Notes: generated by a model not told the origin, from the letters alone. Positions 1 to 13,204 are shown, counted from the stretch's first letter. The stretch: 64,000 nucleotides of DNA from Ascochyta rabiei (GCF_004011695.2 NC_082416.1:62001-126000); one strand, 5' to 3'. A program made the numbers and translations.

Positions 1-3000
1 TTATTGCTTCTTTTACTAGAAGGTCTGCTTTCTTGTTTCCTGCAATGTCTTAGTGGCTAGGGGTCTATTTAAGGATTATTGTGGCTCCTTTATCTTTAAT
101 AGTTTTAGCTGCTTTTATGCAGTGTATTTACTAAGCCTATCTAGGCTTGTTTAAAGGAGTTTTTAGTCTTAGAATAGCTGCCTAGTTGTCTGCAAAACTT
201 AGACGTTCTGTCCTGTAGTAGCTATAGTAGCTGCAATTTTAAAGCCTCTTATTATTCCTTCTAGTTCTCCGTTGTATACAATTTAGCCTTTACTAATGTT
301 GTAGTTTATAGTGTAGATTTCCTTTAGCTCATAGTTGTAGTCTAGGACTATAATTCCTACTCCTATCCCTAGGCCTCCCTCTACAGAAGAAGCGTCTGTG
401 TAGATAGCTAGTACATTACTTCCTACTTTTTATAGCATCTGTGTTTTGTGTGCTTTTGCTTCTTCTTCTTTTAGTAGTTTTAAGATTTTAGTTTAGTATG
501 CAATAGCCTTGTTCTCGGGGTAGAAGTAGAAGTAATTTAGTTTCTCTTCTCTTATAATAGGTATAGCTTTTTCTATAGACTATATAATTTGCATAAGCTG
601 TATAGGAGGTCCTATTCTTAGCCTAGTACAGTTAACCTCTCCTTAGTCTGTGCTAGAGTCTAGGTCTGTGTTTTATAGGGTGGATTTTAGCTGTGTTATA
701 GCAGTGTAGATAGGGTAGTTCTTTAGGAGCTTCCTAGCTCTAAAGGTGTACTTTCTTATTATAGTGTTTAGCCTTATTATAGGAGGGGCTAGTACTGCCT
801 CTACCTCTTAGAGAATTATAGGTAAGGTTTAGAAGGTGCCTAAGATTTTTCTAAGTGCTAGGTTCTGTAGTCCTTGTAGTTGTTTTGCTATTCTAGCTTA
901 TTACTTCTAGAAGACCTAGCATCTATAGTCTGCTATGCTAGTAACACAGGCTAGGTATATTTATTAGAGGGCAGTAGGTATAAGGCCTTTATTGCTGTTT
1001 GCTAGTCTACACATTCTGTAGAAGGAATTTCTTGCTTAGCTAATCCTTATGGCGGCATACTCCTTAAAGGAGAGCCTGTTGTTAAAGTAGATTCCTAGCT
1101 ATTTAACAGTCTTTTTTAGAGTTATTGTAGACGTGTCTGGCAGGGTAAGGGTGTAGTTTTCTGCTTTTTAGCTTGTAGTAAAGTAGATAAGTTTAGTTTT
1201 TAGCGCATTAAACTGAATTGCACAGCTAGATCCTTTTGCAAATAGGCTGGCTATATCTCTTTCTAGTAGGCAGATATTTTTCTTTAGGCTAGTAGATAAT
1301 ACTGTAATAGCTAGGTTGTCTAGGTAGAATAGCGAGTAGTTTATAATTAACTAGAATAGAGGTCTAATATATATCAGGAACAGAATAGGTAAGATAGGGC
1401 CTCCTTGTAGGATTCCAGCGTTTATATTACTAAATTCTTCTGTCTCTCTATTAAAGGACAGTTATAGTTAGCGTCTAGAGAGGAATAGTTAGATCTAGGC
1501 TATTAGGCTACATAGTAGCTTTAGTTGTTGTAGGATAGTAAGTAGTTAGCCTAGTAAGACGTGGTTAAAGGCCCCTTTAATGTCTAGGAACACTGTAGTT
1601 GTTGTACGCTTTAGTTTCCTTTGTTTTTATACTTAGTTTAGCAGCAGTAAGGAAGCGTCTATAGCTGACTTTTGTACTCTTCCTCCTAATTATAAAGGGT
1701 GTAGTAGGGTAGTTGTTTCTGCTAGTATGCTAAGCTGTTTAGTAACTAGTCTTCCTGCAACTTTGCCTAGGCAGCTAAGGAGGGTAATTACCCTGTAGGC
1801 TTTAGGGGCTGCATAGTCTAGTTTGTTTAGCTTTTTAAGGATAGCTCTTGTTACTATTTTTTAGATTTAAGGGTAGTATCTATAGTTAAATAGTGTAGAG
1901 AACATATAGAAGAATATGTCTATTTCTACTTTATATGCTGTAGTAATAATCTCCTAGTTTATTACATCTAGTTCTAGGGAGCTACTTTAGATTTGTAAGG
2001 AGTAGGCGTGTTCTAGCTCTTCTCTAGTAAGGGGTGGCTATTACTAGCTACCTTCTTGGTAGGTTCTCCACTCTATAGGCTGAGAGGAAGGTAGGCTAGG
2101 GAATAGAGTGTCTCTTAGTGCTGAGCACTTGCCTTAAAAGGAGTTCTCTATTCCCCTAGGGCCTTATATAGCAGGTATGTTTTAGTTACCTATAGACCTA
2201 GTATAAGACATTACCTTAAAGATTAATTTTATATCCTCTTTTTCTAGGAATTAATTCTAGTAGTTGCGCTTTGCTACTTTTACTGTTTGTAGGTATCTAT
2301 TTCTAGCAATTAGGTAGTCCCTTTTCTATGTGTATGTAGTTGTAGGGCTAATTGCTAGTTCTCTCTATAGAAGGCGTTGTTTGCTAAGCATATTTATCCT
2401 AAGTATTTTTAGGTCTAGGTTCTACTAAGGCTTACTTCTTGCACTAGTAGAGCTTTACAGGATTGTAGTTTTAGCTGCGTTTGTTATTGCTGTAGTAAGC
2501 TCCTTCCCTATTGCTTCTAGCTGCTTCTCTAGTTCTCTGTCCTCTCCTTAGATAAGAGGTAGGGAGGCGCTAGTAGAGTGTCTAGGGCTTGTGGTATTCA
2601 GAGCAGGGCTTTTTGCTAATTCCTTTGCTAGCTCCTTTTAAAATAGGTCCTAGTCTGCCTTCTTAGTGTTAAACTAAGGAGTAGAGTTGTTTAGGAGCTG
2701 TAGTCTAGGCATAGTATTTATAAACAGGATGCCTAGGTGGTCTAAGCCTATACCTGCTAGGGTTTGCTAGTCTTCTATCTAGTTTGCAAGCCTGTGTGTA
2801 GCAAAGGTAAGGTCTAGAACACTTTCCCTGCTTATGTTTAGCCTGTAGAAGGTGCCTATGCTAGGGTTGTTTAGTAGCTCTAGGTTTTACTCTTCTATCT
2901 AGGCAATAAAACTACTAGCTTTTAGTATTATAGTAGTTATAGTAGGGTCCTACTAAGGGTGGTAGGTGTTAAAGTCCCTTAGTAGGATTAAGTTAGGCAG

Positions 3001-3480
3001 AGTTTAGCTATTTAGAAGCTTTCTTTCTACTATTATTGTTTCTTACACGTTTGTTTAGTTGTATATATTATAGATTGTAAAGTTTAACCTAGACTACTAG
3101 ACTGTAATAGCTAGAAAGTCTAGACTAGGGCTTAAATCTGCAGTTAGGGAGATTTGTACTGGTGTTAAACGTAGGACGTAGGCTAGAACGTGTGGCCTTA
3201 TGCTGTAGTCCTATAGTAGAGGTAGGATTTGTGTAAAGGAGGGGTGGTTTACAGAGCGTGTGTCTAAGTAGTCTAAAGGTTGTTGTTAAGTAGGGGTAAG
3301 CTATAGTTCTTGTACTAAGACAAGGTCTATAGCTAGTTCTACTGTAAGTTGTAGGGCGCTCTCTGTAGCTTATGCGCTCTTGTTTAGATTTACTTATAGA
3401 ATTCTTAGGTTGTCTAGTATTCTAGATGTGTTTGTGCGTTTATTATAGCCTTATAGGCTGTATATTAAATGCTATCTACT
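1..3480 (-). pseudogene. LINE A ORF2 remnant: endonuclease, reverse transcriptase, RNase H
   Basis: Read on the minus strand. The APE-type endonuclease lies at about 2700-3480, the reverse transcriptase at about 900-2200 and the RNase H at about 1-480. In the RT, the FLDIKGAF block with the first catalytic Asp is legible near 1565-1600, and the YLDD box reads YLDN near 1313-1340 (Asp to Asn, as expected from G-to-A mutation). The RNase H block around 25-60 matches the Trp-Thr-Pro-Ser-His motif of LINE B. Many Trp and Gln codons have become TAG. In this family ORF2 copies the element RNA into DNA at a nicked target. This copy is dead. Confidence 0.85.
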
Positions 3481-3552
3481 ATATGTACTTCTTTATAGTT
3501 TATGTACTTAGAGATAGTGTGTATATAGGTTTTGCCTATAGTACTATATATG
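1..3552 (-). mobile_element. LINE A (Tad-type non-LTR retrotransposon), ORF2 half
   Basis: Minus-strand LINE whose 3' end lies beyond the left window edge. It matches LINE B (24574-31130) in reverse complement along its length, including the RNase H motif at the window start. It is interrupted at 3552 by Copia-1; the 5-bp duplication ATATG occurs at 3548-3552 and 16047-16051, and the LINE resumes at 16047. The sequence is saturated with TAG and CTA, so no long reading frame survives. Identification rests on conserved blocks in order (RNase H, reverse transcriptase, endonuclease on the minus strand) and on colinearity with LINE B. Confidence 0.9.
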
Positions 3553-3714
3553 TATTAGATAATATGCTTAATGTGCAAAGATGATAATAAAGGTGATTAA
3601 TTAATAATTATCTGTCTTAATGGCTCATTTTATGTGTGTGTCCCGCTAGCCCCTAAGTTAACTAAGGTCAACCCTAAACCCCTAACTCGGTTCAGCGAGG
3701 TCGGTTATCTAACA
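3553..3714 (-). repeat. Copia-1 3' LTR
   Basis: A 162-bp direct repeat of 15886-16046. The plus-strand start reads TATTAGAT where the other copy has TGTTAGAT, a G-to-A change of the terminal TG. The end is TCTAACA. Duplication ATATG precedes it. Confidence 0.92.
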
Positions 3715-6700
3715 CACCCCCTTAGCTTTAAGGCCCCAATTAAAGCTAGACACAACTAGCTCTTATTATACCTCTAGGTTAGAGAGCTTTTAGTAAAGTA
3801 ATTCTATCTAGGTGTTAGCTGGCTTTCTTTGTTTAGTATGTTTCTCTAGTCCTAGCTGCCTTAGAAAGGTTAACTACTTGCTAGCAGGCAGAGCCTTTAT
3901 AAGTCTGTTAGCTAACATCTTAGTAGATAGGACATAGGTTACTGTTATAGTGCCTTTGTTTACCTCTTATTACAGCTAGTAGTTATAAATGTCTACATGT
4001 CGGTGTTTAGTTTAAAGTTTTAAGACTTCCTTATTAATTAATTAGATAGTCTAGGTATTATTATATTAAATAGTAATTGTTAATTATAAGAGGTATATAC
4101 TAAGTTCTAACAATAGTTATAAGATAAAGATAGCTTCCTTAGCTACTTATGCTAGGGCAAGTAGCTCTGCTTTAGTTGTTAATGTAGTAACTATGTCTTG
4201 TTTATTAGTTCTCTAGACAATAAGTCCTCTATATAGTTTAATAGTATATCCTTAGAAGCTCTCCCTATTAAGAGTATTATTAGCAAATAATACATTACTA
4301 GCAACTACTAGGTGCTTGTTGCCTCTAAAGCTAAGGGATAGGTCTTGTGTTCCTTATAGGTATAATAGTGCTTAATCTACTACATTATAGTGCTGCTGTC
4401 TAGGGTTAGTTAGAAATTATGCCAGCCTAGATGTAGCAAAGGCAATGTTAGGCCTAGTAGTAACTGCAGCAAAGAGGAGAGATCTAATCTTTCTCTAGTA
4501 TTTGTTAATTTCTTATACTATAGCTTCCCCTTTATTTAGTAGAAGCTTAATACTTAACATTAGTGTGTTGTGTTGTATATCTGTCTTGTCTGCTAGGGAG
4601 ATAATTTTGTTAATATATAACGCCTGTAAGAGAAGGATCCTTAGGTTGTCTTAATCTTAGGTTATCTCTACTCCTAGGAACTATTACAAATTGTTTCCTC
4701 CTATAACAGAGTATTTGTTAGTAATATAGCTAAGGGCCTTATCTGCCTTATATTTTCTAGTTAGGTAATAAGCTATAATAATATTATGTATATAGAAGAA
4801 GATAGTAACTCTATTCTTAAGTAAGTAGCAGGGTCTAGAGGGAACAGCTATAAATCTATAGCTTGTTAGAGTAGATGTAAATTCCTTCTACTAGAGGAGT
4901 AGAGAGATTCTTAGTCTATATAGTGCCTTGTGTAGCTATAGGACTGTACCTAGTTTCTAATACCTGCGTAGCATCCTTATATAGACCTCTCTATTAATTA
5001 ATACATAAATAAAGGCGTTTATAATATTAAACTACTTAAGTTCTAGGTTATGTGCTGCTAATATTGCTATAAGCATTCTAAACGACGTACTAGCTAGTGT
5101 TTCTGTTTAGGTATCTTTAGAAGTAATGTTTTATTACTAGTTACCTTAGACTACTAGTCGCGCCTTATATTTAAGTAGGTAGTAGTTCTTATTAAGCTTA
5201 TACGTGTATACCTACATACAGTTAAGTATCTAGTATCCTACTACCTTAGTCTTTATTAGAGGTACTTTAGACTATAACTTTATGTTCTAATAGCTGCTAA
5301 GGTGTTCTTGCTTAGCTTCTTTGAATTATTAGTGAAGCAGGTGGTCCTCTAGGTTTAATTGTGCCGTTAGCTCTAGTAGGAGTTAGCTTTACTAAGGCTT
5401 AAGCCCTTTTATTAGTATTTGTTTTAACCTAGCCTTGTTAATATTGTTGCCCTAGTATGTGCCTATGCATCTGCCTTATGTACCAGCTATAAATGCAGCT
5501 TTCTATAGGATAGTTTGTAAAGTTCCTTAAGATTGCGCTAGCGTTAATCCTAACTAATTAGCAGTTAACTAGTGCTACCTACCAACTTCTAATTAGCTGT
5601 TACCTCTTGCTAACTAGGATAACAACAACGTGTTTATTAACAACGCAACTAGTAGCAGAGTTAGAGGAGGGGCTAGATATATATGTCCAGCTTTCTGTCT
5701 GTTGTTATATCCTAGTTAATCTTCTATAGTATTTAAGTTTGTAATAGTATTATCCTTATAGAATAACTAGATTTTAGCCTTATTTTAGGGTAGAGGTAGG
5801 AGCTCTACGCTTCTTGTCTATATTACTATCTCTTTAAGAGTGCTGTGCATAAGATTTTCTATTAGGTCCTAAGTCTTACTACTAAAGATAGTATCCTTAT
5901 TAAAGATTACATCTCTTATACTAATAACTTTTACTAAGGTTAGAATCTATATCTAATATATGTTTAAGGATTAGTATCCTACTAGGTATCCTACCCACGC
6001 TCTTAGGCCTAGTTACTAGAGTTGTAACTTTCCTTAAAGGGTGTTACTTATAAGAGCAAAGGCTTTATATCTATATACTTTTAGATATACCTAGTTTAGT
6101 TTCCTACTTTATATATTTAGGCTAGCTAGTTAAGCTGTATAGGTAAAGAACATATTATAGGGTGTTTTCTAGTTATTTAATAACCTTAGTGTTTAGTTGT
6201 TTAGGTACACTGCTGCTCTTATAATCTCTAGCTATATTTCCTATAGTAGGTTTGCGTCTAATCTTATAGTGCGTGCCTTGTCTTTTATTACACCATCTAA
6301 GCGTTTAGCACCTCTGTTCTCTTCTTAGGTGTCTAGTGCAGAAGGCTTAAGCCTAATTAATTGTGCATCGCACTATCTTAATACTTCTAGTTTTATTATA
6401 GTAATCTTACTATTACACTTAATTACCTTAACCTAGACCTTGTATTGTTTTAACAGGAATTATGTAAGAGTATCTAGGAAGTAGATAATTATCTTTCCTA
6501 GTTAATTATCTTTAAAATAGAAGTACTAGAGGAAGCCAGATTGCCTGTTAATAGCAAGCAATTAGCTCTTTTTCTTAGTAAAGCCTTCTTTTTTATATAA
6601 GTAGAAGTTAATTGCTATATATTCTCCTAGTCCTTTATTACTTATTTATAGTATTTAACTAATTTGCCTCTTAGTCTTAGCTTGTCTGCAAGCATCACAT

Positions 6701-7745
6701 TAGACTGTAGTAATACCCCTAACTCTTACCCCCTAAGATTGTTAGATAAGGTGTTTAATAGTAGCAGCTCCAGGGTGCCCTATTCGCTTTGGCTATCGCA
6801 GAGCAGTAGCAGTCTTATGTGTTTAGCTTTGTGTTAATTGTATTGCAAATGCTGTCTGTAGCTGTTTCCTAAGTACCTATTGTCTATGTTATTTATCTAA
6901 GAATGTAATAGCTATATTATCTACTTATCTAAGCTAAGTAAGATCTCCTTTTATGTCCTACTAGATGCCCTGTTAACGTAGTTGTTAGAAAGAGATAAGG
7001 TTGCAAAGTATGTCTAGGCACTATACTACGTTATGTAGTTTAAGAGTAGTTAGTTAGCTTATGTTTAATAGATAGAGATAGAGAGTGCTATATCCCTATA
7101 TCTATACCTAGGAGTTTCCTGCCTATAGGTAGTTGTTTAATACAGGTAGAGTAAGGTCTTATATTTAGTCCTTGTTATTTATAATATAGATTGTTAATCC
7201 TAAGTTAAGGATAAAGGAGTTCCTAAGAGGGTAGCTTAGTAGCTCTATATTGTATAATTCTTTAACTAGACTTATATTAATTATTAATATCTTCTATCCC
7301 TATAGTTATCTTAGAGGTGCCTCTAGTATTTAGGATGTCTTAATAGCTAGTGTTTTAGTACAAGCTTGTTTTGTAGATCTAACCTAATCTTAAAGGTTAG
7401 CATTTTGTTTTATCCTAAATTGTACTATCTTAGTAATTCTATTACATAGGGTAAACTATTCTTGTACTTTATCTTTGTAGACATAGTAGCAATCTTCTAG
7501 TCTATAGCGTTGTCTACAAGCAGGGTATTTTACTCCTCTAGCTGCTGCTGTATCCCCTCTTAGGGACTGCTTAGATGTAGTTATTTAACTAATATTCTGT
7601 TTTTAACAAGGTCTTCCCTAACTCTCCTGTGTAGTAGGAGTAGATAATACATCTTTAACAATATAAGAGGTGTCCCTGTTAGTGTCTAGGGAAGATTTAC
7701 TACTAGTAGTAAAGGTTTAGTTGTTCCCTGTAGTAAAGGCGCCTC
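3715..7745 (-). pseudogene. Copia-1 pol remnant (integrase, RT, RNase H)
   Basis: Minus-strand polyprotein remnant. The RNase H C-terminal LTKALP-like block lies near 3870-3900. The RT box reads as a decayed YVDD (YIHN) near 4770-4800. The integrase zinc region shows GHPGAATIKHL near 6755-6800, followed by a Cys-x-x-Cys around 6670-6700. This order (IN before RT and RNase H) is diagnostic of Ty1/Copia rather than Ty3/Gypsy. Stops are frequent, mostly TAG. The upstream part continues beyond the Gypsy-1 insertion at 15052. Confidence 0.85.
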
Positions 7746-7750
7746 TTTAC

Positions 7751-7952
7751 TGTAAAGAGTGTACAAAGCGATCACGAGGGAGGATAGGGTAGAAGAGGAT
7801 AGCAGGTGTATTAAGGTACGTAGTATGTAGTAACGAGACTAATTGCAAGAGTATTAGTAATAACCTCTAACACCTTTATATAGTCTAGGCTGACTAGCCC
7901 TATAGTAGCTCGCCAAGACAGGCAGAGGTACCTCTAGGCCTAACGCCTAACA
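7751..7952 (-). repeat. Gypsy-1 3' LTR
   Basis: 202 bp, starts TGTAAAGAGTG and ends CGCCTAACA on the plus strand. It matches 14845-15046 with scattered transitions. The flanking TTTAC duplication supports the borders. Confidence 0.93.
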
Positions 7953-8492
7953 ATGCCTCTCTTCTTTAGATTGTTTAGCTTAAACAATAGTATAATTAGC
8001 AATACTGTATTATTTTAGCCTAGCTTTAGACGTGTTTACTCCGTCTGTCCTGTTATAGCTAATTCTAACTAGGTTTAGGCGTTTAGGACACCTTGTAAGG
8101 CTAGATAGGGCTTAATACTAATTCTACCTTTACCTAGTAAAAGTTAAACAGAAATCCTGTCTTACCTCTTACTTTACCTTTAGGGTCCAGGTAGCCGTCT
8201 GCACAGGCTAAAGCTCTAACTAGGTAGCTAGCAGCATATAAGCTATCTATACCTCTAGTTTTATTAGTTACTACTATATCCCACTTTATTTTAGTAAGTA
8301 CTAACCTATTCTGTCTAGCACTTTTATGAGGATAGCTAAGGGATTTTATAGGTCTTTCTAGCACGTTCTAACACGTTTTAGCAGATAGCACCGCACAATA
8401 TACCCGAGTAACCTTTTTAGACTATTCCTAACTGCTACCGCCCACCACTAACTGTTACTAACTGTTACTAACCACTATTTGCTATAGCTGTT

Positions 8493-9468
8493 ATGTTAAT
8501 GCCTGCTTGCCGCAAGATCAACATTGCTAAGAACAGTAGGACTGCTAAGTAGTGCTGTATGCTCTACCTCTACTATATTGCTAATAGTAATGTGCATAGG
8601 GACTGTTGTTTCTCTGCTAACCTAGCTTTATAGAGTAGCCTGCGTTATAGGGACGCCTAGGCCTACTGTTGTAGAGAGTGTTATAATAGCAATAAGGATT
8701 GCCTATTAGTACATGTTTTATCTCCTTTTAGCTTATTTTAGCATCTTTTAACACGTTTAGGGCCCTAATAAGTACACTAACAGCTATTTAAGGCTTTCTA
8801 GCAACATAGCGCGCCTTCACTCTAGTTGCTACCTAGTTACTGCTGCTTATGCTGCTATTATTAATGCAGCTAGCGTTAAGACTACCTCTATAACATCTGC
8901 TACTACTACGCCTATATCTATTAATAAGAAGACTACAATATGTAAGTCTATTATTAACTAGGCTAGCTTGTTGCTAGGTATAATTTAAGAGTACGTTCTG
9001 ACTTATTTAGGCTTATTATAGCATAATCTAACCTTTTTAGGAACTATTTACTATAGGAAGAGCTGCTTACACTCTATAATAGCAACACTTATGCACGTAA
9101 GTTAACCTTATCCAGCATCTATATTAAAGAGTAAGATTAATCTAAGGCTAGCGCTGTTAAGGCTGAAATAAAGCAAAAGAAGTTGTTAGAGGAGAGTAGT
9201 GGCGAGTCCAATCTAGATGCGCCTATTACCCTCCGCAAAAAGGTATTATAGCACGTTTTAACCTGTTTTAACAATGTCTAAGTTCTTTTAGTTAAAGTAC
9301 TAGATCACAGGTACTAGCAAGACCCTAGGTTAGCTCTAGGAGGAACAAGAGGAGCAGGAGGCTGCTGAACAGGCCGCCGCTAACGCTGCTGCCGCCGCTG
9401 CTGCTGCTAAGAAGCCTTATAGTAGTTGCAAGGCTGCTACTTATACCTATAGTAGCAGTTATAGTTAA
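8493..9468 (+). pseudogene. Possible antisense, intron-containing Cys-rich accessory gene of Gypsy-1
   Basis: Plus-strand coding potential, opposite to gag-pol, between the chromodomain and the 3' LTR. Starting at ATG 8493 or 8499, the first block (to about 8708) is rich in Cys: pairs at about 8547-8552 and 8619-8624, then a CCREC cluster and a final Cys. Intron-like segments follow. One begins GTACAT near 8711 and ends TTTAG near 8762. A second begins GTACGT near 8991, contains CTAAC and ends TTTAG near 9042. A third begins GTATTA near 9242. The second exon reads KYTNSYLRLSSNIARLHS before an Ala/Thr/Ser-rich stretch. The last ends in an EEQEEQEAAEQ run, polyalanine and TAA at 9466-9468. Four or more TAG stops interrupt it. 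The arrangement resembles Cys-rich hypothetical proteins common in fungal genomes; function unknown. Exon borders are inferred. Confidence 0.5.
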
Positions 9469-9890
9469 TAGATGTTCCCTATAATAGAAGGTTTAGATTA
9501 ATAATACCTAAGTTTGTAGTTAGTAGACAGTTTTAGGCTAATATAGCAATTAGGTACATTACACTCTTAGATAGTCTAAATAATACTAGGAAGGTGTTCT
9601 TCTATACTAATTCTTCTATATTTACTTACAATTATAACTATATAACGTAGCGTGTAACTTTCTTTATCTCCTTATATTAGAAATAGCTATAATAGGCCAA
9701 AACATGTCTGCTTTAGCTAGTCTGTATTTCTTAGGGTAAGGTAGGGTTATATTTTCCCTTAGCGTAAACTATTAAACACTTATTAATTAAAAAACCCCTA
9801 TAGGGAAAAATCATAAGTAAGTAAAGGTATTTAGCCTTTTTTGTCCCCCCCTTTTTAAGACTTTAACCTTAACGTCTTATTACGCAGTCT
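9469..9890 (-). other. Gypsy-1 3' non-coding stretch with polypurine-like tract
   Basis: No coding signal seen. Around 9838-9860 the minus strand carries a run of A, then seven G, then A-rich sequence, which looks like a polypurine primer. It lies about 1.9 kb from the 3' LTR, so either it is an internal priming tract or the region beyond it was added to the element. Confidence 0.4.
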
Positions 9891-12800
9891 AAGCAGTTAC
9901 TTTATTATTTTCTGGTATTATTTTAGCGCTTCTTTAGAAAGATTTGTGCTAATTTCCTAGAAGTTTTCTAATTTAGGGAATCTGTCCTACTTAATAAGGT
10001 ATTCCTACTGTCTGTTGTCTAGTTGCCTTCTGTTAAGGACTTTTTCCACATCCTACACCTTCTCTTCCCCTTTAACTATAGGTTCTTGTATTTGTTCCTA
10101 TATAATTAGGAGTTAACATCTTAGTATATATAGGTCTAGGAGTAACGCATAGAATACTAGGTAGATCTCTTTTGTTCCTAGCAGGTCTACTCTGTATACA
10201 CTAGGGCCAATCTAGGCCGTAATAGTTCTAGGTCCTAGGTATTTCTAGTCCAGCTTCTTTTTTAGGCGTACTGTCCTAATATTCTTTCTAGAGACTAGTA
10301 CTTTATTGCCTACTTTAAAAGGTGCTAGTTGTTGTTTCTTATCTAAGTGTTTCTTTTAATACTTGTTTAACTTTTCTATGTTTGCTTTGCAGGTAGCCTA
10401 TAAGGTAATAACTCTAGCAGCTAATTCCTTTGCAAGGGGAGATTCTCTACCTTTTAATGCTAAAGTGGGCTAATCTGTGCTCCTTAGATCTATACTGTAA
10501 CAGGCTTAGAAAGGTATTACATTTATAGATGCGTAAATGCTATTATTATACGCAAATTCTGCAATTAAGATCTATAGGGCCTAATTGTCTTATTCTAGAG
10601 TACAATAGCAACGTAAGTACTGTTTAAGAGTCTGATTTTGCCTTTCTGTTTAGCTATCTGTCTAGGGGTAATAGGCTAACGTTAATACATATCTTAAGTT
10701 TAAATAGTAGTTAAAGGTTTCCTACGTCTTTAAGTTTATTAGCGGCCCCCAATCTACAATAATCTGTGCTGGCGCGCTGTATAAGTAGATAATCTCTCTA
10801 ATCTAGGTATGCGCTAGATCTTTTCTATCCTAATTAGCCCTAGCTAGTATGTAGTGTGATATTTTAGTTAATTTATACACTACTACCAGTATAGAGTTAT
10901 ACACCAGCCTAGCTACCTTACTAGAGGGTAATTCTGTAATAAAATCTATTATTACGTCCTTCTATAGTTAGCTTAGCACTAGTAAAGGTTATAATAACCT
11001 GTACAGTTTGTGTTAGGCAGTAGTTAATCTCCTACATACTAACCAGTTGTAGTAGTAGTAGGATACATCCTTATTAATACCCTTCTAGGTGTATCTGCGC
11101 TAAATCTTCTCTAAGGTCCTTTGTGCTCTAAAATGTCCTAACATTAGGTTATCGTGACGTTCTTTAATAACTTGCACTTTATCTTTTAGCCTTATAAGTA
11201 AGATGCGCCTCTTCTTAGCTGTATTGTCTTTTTCTAGGTTATTTTATCCTATTTTAACGTTACTTAACTCTTTTTTAGTGCTAGAGAGTTTGTCTGTGTT
11301 GTCTAAGTCCGTTGTTAGCTCTGTCTAGCTTTTCTCTCTTAATTCTTCTCTTTTAAGATCCCTTTTGTCCTTTCTTCCTTTTATAGACAAACAAAGGGTT
11401 ATTACCGCTACTAGGGGAGTATTAGGGTTCCTCCTAGTTAGGATCTCCTAAAGCAGTTGTATATAAAAGCCTTATTGTACTTTTATAAGAGGTCTTACGC
11501 CTCTTTTATGTAATTAGAACGCTGTAAGGGTCTATCTGCAGGGTTTGTAGACCCTAGGCAATAAGTAATTACAAAGCTAAACTTAGATAACACTAAGTAT
11601 GCCCTTACTTGCTAATAGCTAAGAACCTTTGTCTCTATAAACTATTTTAGGTTTTAGTAATCTGTTAAGATCTTAAAGAAGGTACTGTCTAAGTATCTTC
11701 GCTAATACTGTAGGCTCTAGACAATTGCAAGAAGTTCCTAGTTATAAGTATTATAGTTGTACTCTGCTTAGATTAACTTCCTTAAGTAGAAGTCTACAGG
11801 CCTCTATTAGGCTGGCTTCCCCTCTCTAGGGACTAGTTAACTAAGGATTCCTAAGATAGCGCCTCTAGAGGCATCTACTTCTATCCTAGTCTGTCTCCTA
11901 GGTATAAAATAAACTAAGATAGGTACATTAATAAATAAATTCTTTATATTCTAGAAAGCTTATAGGGATTCTTTGCTTAGCTTAAGAGGCTAACTCTCCT
12001 CCTTCCTTATTGCTTAACCAGATTTAGCCGAATTTAGCCCTTTCTAGGTTAATTAGGTTAATAGCAAGGCTAATTTAGAAAACCCTGTAATAAATCTCTA
12101 ATAGTAGTTTATAAAACCTATAAATACTTAGATATTGCAAACTGTGCGCAGGATTAGCTATTCTTAGATTGTTTTAACCCTGTCTAGGTTAATACTTACC
12201 CCTTTAGGCAAGACTATATACCTAAGGTACTCTATATATTAATAGTACTATTTACACTTATCTAAGCGCATATAGAGGTTTGCTTTGCAAAGCCTCTCTA
12301 AGACCTCCTTAACATGTCTAACGTGGTCTTCCTCTGTCTTAGAGTATACTAATATGTTGTCTAGATACATAATATAAGTTATATTAACTAACCCTATTAG
12401 TGCCTTGTTTATATAGGCCTGAAATTAGGTAGGAGTATTTATAAGTCTAAACAGCATTACTGTGTACTTAAAATGTCTATACCTAGTTTAAAAAGCAGTC
12501 TTCTACTTATCCCCTTTCTTAATTTAGATATAGTAATATCCCTTATATACATCTAGTTTAGTATAGAACTTAGCTTACGCTAGTTGTTCTAGTAACTCTG
12601 TAATTAGTAGTAATAGATAGTAGTTTTTAACTATTATCTTATTTAGACCTCTATAGTCTACACACAGTTATAGGTTACTGTCTTTCTTCTTTAAAAAGAG
12701 AATAGGCGCCCTAGCTAGCGACCTTAAGTGTTGTATCTAGCCACGTTGTAGATATTCTACTAGATACTTCCTAAGTATCTCTAATTCTGTTGTAGATAGT

Positions 12801-13200
12801 CTGTATAACGGTTAGTAGGGGAGAGTAGCTCCTTCTGCAATATTAATTGCTAGGTTATACTCTCTGTGCTCTAGTAGGACCTAAGTATTATCCTCTAATC
12901 CTAAGTATGCATATTCGCGATACACTTCTAGAATTAGGCCCTTTTTAGCAGATATTAGGTTGTGTGTACCTACTAAGTTCACTATACACATATAAACGTC
13001 TACTAAGGGACTTCTTATAGTGCGTTTAAACTCTTTAGTATCTTCTAATGCTATTTTCTCTAGTTTAGGAGAGTCCTTATACTTCTTCCCTTAGAAGAGC
13101 ATATACTAGCTTAAATAGCTTAGCTTAGGGTTTGTCTAGTTAATCTAGGGTAATCTAAGGTATATCTTGTACCTTTGTAGGTCTGTAACTATAAAAGATA
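9891..13200 (-). pseudogene. Gypsy-1 pol remnant: RT, RNase H, integrase, chromodomain
   Basis: Minus strand. The RT catalytic box reads MYLDNILVYS at about 12340-12372 (YLDD with the second Asp changed to Asn). The integrase zinc region is recognisable near 11000-11160 (HDN..GHFR block). The IAEFAYNN block typical of the integrase C-terminal half is at about 10530-10560. A chromodomain-like EYLIK block is at about 9960-10000, ending the frame. Such chromodomains are known in other elements to steer integration to marked chromatin. Stops are numerous, so the copy is inactive. Confidence 0.85.
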
Positions 13201-13204
13201 TCTA

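Noticed and set aside
8134..8364. 77-codon minus-strand frame near the Gypsy-1 3' LTR
   Set aside because: No motif, and it lies in the non-coding side of the element; chance survival is likely. Kept only as part of Gypsy-1.
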